Source: Nitrososphaerota archaeon (GTDB lineage Archaea; Thermoproteota; Nitrososphaeria; Nitrososphaerales; Nitrosopumilaceae). Taken from it: DNA of 9,239 nucleotides. This document shows, piece after piece, positions 6,287-9,239 of the stretch. The stretch spans positions 1-9,239 of the forward strand of contig JAGWGS010000041.1 of NCBI GenBank assembly GCA_028867235.1. The letters are read 5' to 3'. A program made the translations under genes and the position numbers. The notes beneath the pieces are model-generated. The model did not search any database and had not been told where the DNA came from. It was given only the letters and a program-made list of their open reading frames with translations. The number at the start of each line of letters is the position of its first letter. The first letter of the stretch is position 1.

Positions 6287-6292
6287 TATAAA
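6287..6292 (+). promoter_or_regulatory. TATA box upstream of a TTG-started mini-ORF
   Basis: TATAAA is a consensus core, centred about 27 nt before the TTG at 6317. The two ATGs at 6295 and 6298 are far too close to it to be leaderless starts, and from them the frame ends after 15 codons. Confidence 0.45.
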
Positions 6293-6316
6293 GCATGATG
6301 CTCATTACTTGGCAAG

Positions 6317-6412
6317 TTGGACCCATGGTGGAAAGGCTTTGAAAAACTGGAACTCGATATAGAAGAAATGTCCATCTCTGAAGATAATATAATTTTAGAA
6401 GATATTGCGTAA
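6317..6412 (+). CDS. Possible acidic mini-protein (31 aa, TTG start)
   Basis: The frame from TTG 6317 to TAA 6410-6412 encodes 31 residues beginning DPWWKGFEKLELDIEEM and ending in an acidic stretch (SEDNIILEDIA). The composition (paired Trp, amphipathic acidic helix) looks protein-like rather than random, and the spacing from the TATAAA at 6287 is ideal. There is no ATG in frame before the upstream stop at 6296-6298. It follows the zinc-ribbon miniprotein after 52 nt and converges on the secreted repeat protein ending at 6423. It could instead be the remnant of a longer gene whose start was lost. No family is recognised. Confidence 0.4.
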   Translation: MDPWWKGFEKLELDIEEMSISEDNIILEDIA

Positions 6413-6422
6413 TTGTATCTTC

Positions 6423-7460
6423 TCAGTTATGTGCATCTACTGTGTAACTTACTTGGAATGGAGTTGTGTGTAATGTGTGTACTGCAAGTGCATTTCCTGC
6501 AAACTGCCATGTTCCCATTGAAGTTCCAGGCTCTACAAAGACTAGGGCATACCATGTTTTACCGTCCATAGTGTATACCATCTGTCCTTTCTTGTCTGTT
6601 GGGTCAATTGGTCCAATCAATGACACAAGCTGTACCGGCTCTGATGCCGCATAACTTAGTATTCCGTGATATGGTTTGTCACTTGGTGGTAAAATTAATG
6701 CTAATTGATGTGACTCATGTCCTTGACCAGGATCTTGGATTGATGTCAGAGTTCCAGTCTTGACGGTATCAGATGACTGTGATGTCTTGTAACTTATTGC
6801 ATAGCTTACAGTAAATGTAGTTGGTTGAGAGTAATGAAATGCCAAAGCATTTCCTGTAAATTCAAAACTTCCTGTAGTACTGTTAACATTAACTAGAGTG
6901 AGTGCAAACTTGGTCTTACCATCTGTCGTCCATATCGGCTGACCCTTGGAATCGCTTGAACCTAGCGGTCCTGTAAGCTCTACTATCTGCATTGGTTGTG
7001 ATGATGTCCAGGATATAACACCTGTGTATATCTTGTCACTTGGCGGTAATACGATTGCTAATTGATGTGACTCATGTCCTTGACCAGGATCTTGAATTGA
7101 TGTCAAGGTACCGGTCTTTGTTGTCCATGATTGGCCCATTGATGGCATCATGGTTTGTGGCATCTGAGTTGTAGTTGATTGACTGGCGCTATTGTTTGGT
7201 ATGCTATTTGTAATGGATCCTGTTTGTGAGGTTGATTTTGATCTTTGTGCTGCCCACATGGTGTCAAGCATTTGATTGTGTTCACCTGGTGCACAAATGT
7301 GGTCTCCACAAACTTTACTATTTCCATATAATGCTGTAGTGTGACTGTCATCAATTATACTTGGTGTCAATGCATATGCAGAAAGTACCAAGCTTGGAAG
7401 TGATGATATCATAATTACTGCAAGTGTGATTGATAATAACAAACCGATCTGCTTTTTCAC
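6423..7460 (-). CDS. Secreted protein with two tandem GHESH modules
   Basis: This protein has a signal peptide (MKKQIGLLLSITLAVIM... to ~30), then VCGDHIC (C51, C56; a short motif I associate with exported thaumarchaeal proteins), a Ser/Thr/Gln/Met-rich linker (~75-113), and two modules of ~110 residues at ~115-222 and ~234-342, period 119. Each module opens KTGTLTSIQDPGQGHESHQL and reads as a beta-sandwich with LPPSDK, a TDGK/MDGK turn and GNALA(F/V)H near the end. H129/H132 and H248/H251 are the invariant HxxH pairs; module 2 adds HTLH. The clustered His could bind metal such as copper, a guess fitting an extracytoplasmic site. GTG 7460 (345 aa) is preferred because TTAATTA lies 26 nt upstream; GTG 7472 would add four residues. 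The regulator gene ends 42 nt before 7472. A paralogue starts at 8559 on the other strand. Confidence 0.88.
   Translation of the reverse strand: MKKQIGLLLSITLAVIMISSLPSLVLSAYALTPSIIDDSHTTALYGNSKVCGDHICAPGEHNQMLDTMWAAQRSKSTSQTGSITNSIPNNSASQSTTTQMPQTMMPSMGQSWTTKTGTLTSIQDPGQGHESHQLAIVLPPSDKIYTGVISWTSSQPMQIVELTGPLGSSDSKGQPIWTTDGKTKFALTLVNVNSTTGSFEFTGNALAFHYSQPTTFTVSYAISYKTSQSSDTVKTGTLTSIQDPGQGHESHQLALILPPSDKPYHGILSYAASEPVQLVSLIGPIDPTDKKGQMVYTMDGKTWYALVFVEPGTSMGTWQFAGNALAVHTLHTTPFQVSYTVDAHN
6706..7094 (-). repeat. Tandem module repeat, 357-nt period
   Basis: The stretches 6700-6737 and 7057-7094 are identical over 38 nt. They encode the QDPGQGHESHQLA core of the two modules of the secreted protein. 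The 32-nt part (6706-6737, 7063-7094) is also identical to 8823-8854 and 9183-9214 in inverted orientation in the paralogous gene, including silent positions. Confidence 0.85.
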
Positions 7461-7482
7461 AGCTCTGTCCACGGATCTGCAC

Positions 7483-7489
7483 TAATTAA
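7483..7489 (-). promoter_or_regulatory. TATA-like box for the secreted repeat protein
   Basis: On the minus strand this reads TTAATTA, centred 26 nt upstream of GTG 7460 but only 14 nt upstream of GTG 7472. It decides the start in favour of 7460 and suggests the gene has its own promoter rather than depending on the upstream regulator's transcript. Confidence 0.45.
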
Positions 7490-7514
7490 CGATTGTCGAA
7501 AATGGATCTATTCT

Positions 7515-7805
7515 CTATTTTTGTATGCTTGTTTTAAGGAAAGTCTTTCTTGCTGGCATATAGTCCGAACATATTAAACCGTTTATCTGATTATATAGTT
7601 TGAGATATTCTCTACCTTTCTCTGTTGTTCTATATATTTTGGAATTCTCATGTTCTAATATGCCTGATTTGAGACTGGTTTTAAGATATTCTTCTAGCTG
7701 AAAGTATGACAACCCTACACTTGTCATTATTTTTGTCTTGGTGTTACCATCTTGGGCTGATTCTAGAATCATTGCAACAATATCACGCCAGCCACGATTT
7801 TTCAA
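7515..7805 (-). CDS. Winged-helix transcriptional regulator (archaeal HTH_45/ArnR1-like)
   Basis: This 96-residue protein is a single winged-helix domain: helix 1 at ~6-17 (WRDIVAMILESA), helix 2 at ~22-30 (TKTKIMTSVG), recognition helix at ~33-47 (SYFQLEEYLKTSLKSG), wing at ~49-63 (LEHENSKIYRTTEKG) and a closing helix at ~64-75. The pattern 'W.DIV..IL..A..G.TKT.IM...GLS..QL..YL..L...G.L' is that of the archaeal HTH_45/ArnR1-like family of DNA-binding regulators. There is no sensor domain, although C79 could respond to redox. The start is a TTG (7805); the only in-frame ATG soon after (7772) would remove helix 1, so TTG is kept. It sits just upstream of the secreted repeat protein on the same strand and diverges from a zinc-ribbon gene. 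Control of either, or of itself, is plausible but not shown. Confidence 0.82.
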   Translation of the reverse strand: MKNRGWRDIVAMILESAQDGNTKTKIMTSVGLSYFQLEEYLKTSLKSGILEHENSKIYRTTEKGREYLKLYNQINGLICSDYMPARKTFLKTSIQK

Positions 7806-7865
7806 TGGTACCTGATATGTGAAATGACTAGAAAAGGATTGTTTTGTGTTGTATCAAGAATATGA

Positions 7866-7872
7866 TTAATTA
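7866..7872 (+). promoter_or_regulatory. TATA-like box for the 7898 zinc-ribbon gene
   Basis: TTAATTA is centred about 29 nt upstream of ATG 7898. The same heptamer serves the secreted protein on the other strand (7483-7489). As its own reverse complement differs by at most the central base, it is nearly symmetrical. Confidence 0.4.
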
Positions 7873-7897
7873 TCACTCATATCCTTCAAATCTAATC

Positions 7898-7999
7898 ATG
7901 GAATGCCCAAGATGTGGCTCACCAATGGACTCATCAAAGACGGATTCCAAGATTGTATACACTTGTTTTTGCTGTAACTTCAGGACCGAATCTAGTTAA
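7898..7999 (+). CDS. Zinc-ribbon miniprotein (33 aa)
   Basis: The frame from ATG 7898 to TAA 7997-7999 encodes 33 residues beginning MECPRCGSPM. C3-x2-C6 and C23-x2-C26 (with a further C25) form a complete zinc-ribbon ligand set with a 16-residue spacer. The sequence CPRCGSPM is typical of archaeal zinc-ribbon proteins. The TATA-like box at 7866 supports the start. It is divergent from the winged-helix regulator (92-nt gap), and its stop overlaps the TATA-like box of the gene at 8026. It is the third such miniprotein in about 2.1 kb. The function is unknown. Confidence 0.65.
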   Translation: MECPRCGSPMDSSKTDSKIVYTCFCCNFRTESS

Positions 8000-8002
8000 A
8001 TT
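7996..8002 (+). promoter_or_regulatory. TATA-like box for the 8026 start
   Basis: TTAAATT, overlapping the stop codon of the zinc-ribbon gene, is centred 27 nt upstream of ATG 8026. It favours this ATG over the in-frame GTG at 8011. Confidence 0.4.
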
Positions 8003-8025
8003 CTAGTTCTGTGTCTTGTTATGTA

Positions 8026-8325
8026 ATGAAATTTGATAACTTTTGGGAAATGATATCATCTGATCTTGTAACTCCAAAGCAATTTTCAACTCAAACCAAG
8101 CCATTTTCTGCCAAATACTCTGGTGGTAGGATAATTGTTACAGCAGGTGATACCTTGTGGACAATAGAGCGCTCTGACATGAGAACAATATGGAACAAGG
8201 CAATATCATTACATGAAAAGATGAGATTAATCCATACTAGTTATTCACACGAAAATATCCGTACATCTTCGTACATCATATCTTTGATGAGGCATTACGT
8301 TGTAGATGAGTCCAAGATTGAATGA
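8026..8325 (+). CDS. Hypothetical soluble protein (99 aa)
   Basis: This protein is not recognised. It starts MKFDNFWEMI and is predicted alpha/beta: a helix at ~5-14, strands at ~26-40 (PFSAKYSGGRIIVTA) and ~43-48 (TLWTIE), then helices at ~50-68 and ~76-90. It has no signal peptide, membrane helix or cysteine. The segment GDTLWTI recalls the start of LysM domains, but the rest does not follow LysM and the protein looks cytoplasmic. An in-frame GTG at 8011 would add five residues. It follows the zinc-ribbon gene by 26 nt on the same strand and is followed by T-rich tracts (8327-8333, 8350-8360) that could end its transcript. Confidence 0.7.
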   Translation: MKFDNFWEMISSDLVTPKQFSTQTKPFSAKYSGGRIIVTAGDTLWTIERSDMRTIWNKAISLHEKMRLIHTSYSHENIRTSSYIISLMRHYVVDESKIE

Positions 8326-8558
8326 TTGTTTTTGTGTCATGGTCATGTCTTTTTGATTTTCAATATCATTTGTTTATATGTTAAACTTTGAAACGATTTG
8401 TTCTATACGCTTGATTTTTCGTTATCTATTTTTTTCATTTTAATGTAAAAAAATAAAATTCAAGGTGAATATAAAAAATATTTTTTTATAAAAATTACAT
8501 CTTTTGTATTTGTTATTACACAAGGTTTACATACTTGAATTTGAACGATGATGTCTGG
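8326..8558 (+). promoter_or_regulatory. AT-rich intergenic and promoter region before the GHESH paralogue
   Basis: This 233-nt gap holds no supportable gene. It begins with T-rich tracts suited to termination of the 8026 gene. It then has a near-palindromic A/T block (8471-8489, ataaaaaata followed by ttttttata) and TATA-like ttataaaa (8486-8493). A start from that box would fall near 8515-8520 and leave a leader of about 40 nt before ATG 8559, or shorter if TTG 8535/8541 is used. Confidence 0.4.
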
Positions 8559-9239
8559 ATGTCTAACTCAAACGGATTATTGTATGGTATTGTTGCTGGT
8601 GTAACAATTGCTGCATTGTTTGCAGTTGTTGCAGTTATAATGTCATCACCATCATTTTCAAACAACGAATCAAATTCTCAAGTTGCACAACCGACTACCA
8701 ATATATCTCAACAAACTCAAACTACATCTACAACTGAAAATACAATCTCACAATCATCGCAGCCAAGTACAACTGAATATGTTTCAGATGAAATTGTACA
8801 GGCTGGCACTCTGACTTCAGTCCAAGATCCTGGTCAAGGACATGAGTCACATCAGTTGGCAATCATACTCCCACCAACAGGCAAGACATACTCTGGGGTG
8901 CTCACATATGACGCATCAGAGAACGTACAACTTGTTGCATTACACGGTCCACTAGGTCCAGGTGAAGACAAGGGACAAGCAATCTGGACACCAGATGGAA
9001 CAACAAAATATGCTCTTACATTTGTAGACCCACAGAACAGCGCAGGTACATGGCAGTTCACAGGTGATGCACTTGCAGTACACACATTACACACAACTCC
9101 ATTCCAAGTAAGTTACTCTGTCAAGTTTACACAAGAAGACAAATCATCTAATTCCATCAAGACTGGCACTCTGACTTCAGTCCAAGATCCTGGTCAAGGA
9201 CATGAGTCACATCAGTTGGCAATCATACTCCCACCAACA
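8559..9239 (+). CDS. Membrane-anchored GHESH-module protein (3' end outside window)
   Basis: The frame is open for 227 codons to the window edge. Residues ~6-28 (GLLYGIVAGVTIAALFAVVAVIM) form one N-terminal membrane anchor or uncleaved signal. Residues 29-80 are a Ser/Thr/Gln/Asn-rich linker like those of surface proteins. Residues ~82-190 are one complete module (AGTLTSVQDPGQGHESHQL, later TPDGTTKYAL and GDALAVHTLHTTPFQVSY). A second module starts at ~202, period 120, and is cut by the edge. H95/H98 and H215/H218 are the invariant HxxH pairs; H175 and H178 add a second His cluster. It is a paralogue of the minus-strand protein at 6423-7460, whose second module is the closer match, but lacks that protein's CGDHIC segment. 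ATG 8559 is the first ATG in frame; TTG 8535 or 8541 are alternatives. The function is unknown; an extracytoplasmic metal-binding or surface role is possible. Confidence 0.85.
   Translation, partial: MSNSNGLLYGIVAGVTIAALFAVVAVIMSSPSFSNNESNSQVAQPTTNISQQTQTTSTTENTISQSSQPSTTEYVSDEIVQAGTLTSVQDPGQGHESHQLAIILPPTGKTYSGVLTYDASENVQLVALHGPLGPGEDKGQAIWTPDGTTKYALTFVDPQNSAGTWQFTGDALAVHTLHTTPFQVSYSVKFTQEDKSSNSIKTGTLTSVQDPGQGHESHQLAIILPPT
8803..9239 (+). repeat. Tandem module repeat, 360-nt period, 77 nt identical
   Basis: Positions 8803-8879 and 9163-9239 are identical over 77 nt, and the identity reaches the window edge, so it may continue. They encode the TLTSVQDPGQGHESHQLAII region of successive modules. 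Lack of silent changes suggests recent duplication or ongoing gene conversion, and more modules may follow. Confidence 0.9.

Noticed and set aside
6706..7094. CRISPR-like or mobile-element reading of the repeated 32-38 nt units
   Set aside because: The repeats are in-frame parts of tandem protein modules with 357/360-nt periods, without spacers or transposase genes.
8143..8172. LysM-like start (GDTLWTI) in the 8026 protein
   Set aside because: Only seven residues match; the rest lacks the LysM pattern and the protein has no export signal.
8852..9094. Minus-strand open frame opposite the right-hand GHESH module
   Set aside because: It arises only because the module is open on both strands; the equivalent shadow occurs opposite the left-hand gene at 6466-6654.

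Overview
The window looks like a stretch of an AT-rich, ammonia-oxidising-type archaeal genome (Nitrososphaerota, formerly Thaumarchaeota; most like the Nitrosopumilales). This is an inference from several signs. Genes are short and mostly singly transcribed, with TATA-like boxes about 25-29 nt upstream of the start codon, as expected for leaderless archaeal transcripts. There is an archaeal winged-helix regulator, a histidine kinase with the PLD/TrmB-like sensor domain common in archaeal kinases, secreted proteins with a V-C-G-D-x-x-C motif, and tiny zinc-ribbon proteins. No rRNA, tRNA, CRISPR array or insertion sequence was seen.

Region 1 (1-2400) holds small envelope proteins. A secreted/membrane miniprotein at 157-461 appears to be split by a -1 frameshift. 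A two-helix membrane protein with an external Cys pair lies on the minus strand (654-893). A secreted pentapeptide-repeat protein (1127-1831) has a 19-bp palindrome in front of its promoter. An unrecognised helical protein lies on the minus strand (2042-2395). The convergent gap 1832-2041 contains a GC-richer segment that folds into a nested multi-stem structure, a candidate structured RNA.

Region 2 (2396-5422) is a signalling operon. A class III nucleotide cyclase with a C-terminal receiver domain overlaps by 11 nt a PAS-containing histidine kinase. The simplest reading is that the kinase phosphorylates the receiver and thereby tunes cyclic-nucleotide synthesis, with the cyclase domain placed before the receiver.

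Region 3 (5423-6412) holds a degenerate GIY-YIG protein (minus), two very small zinc-ribbon proteins, and a possible TTG-started 31-residue protein with a well-placed TATA box.

Region 4 (6423-9239) is framed by two divergently oriented paralogues. Both are exported or membrane-anchored and built from tandem ~120-residue modules with an invariant G-H-E-S-H motif: one complete with two modules (minus, 6423-7460), the other running off the right edge (plus, from 8559). Between them are a winged-helix regulator, a third zinc-ribbon miniprotein and an unrecognised 99-residue protein. A 32-nt stretch is identical in all four module copies, and 77 nt are identical between the two modules of the right-hand gene, which points to recent duplication or gene conversion.
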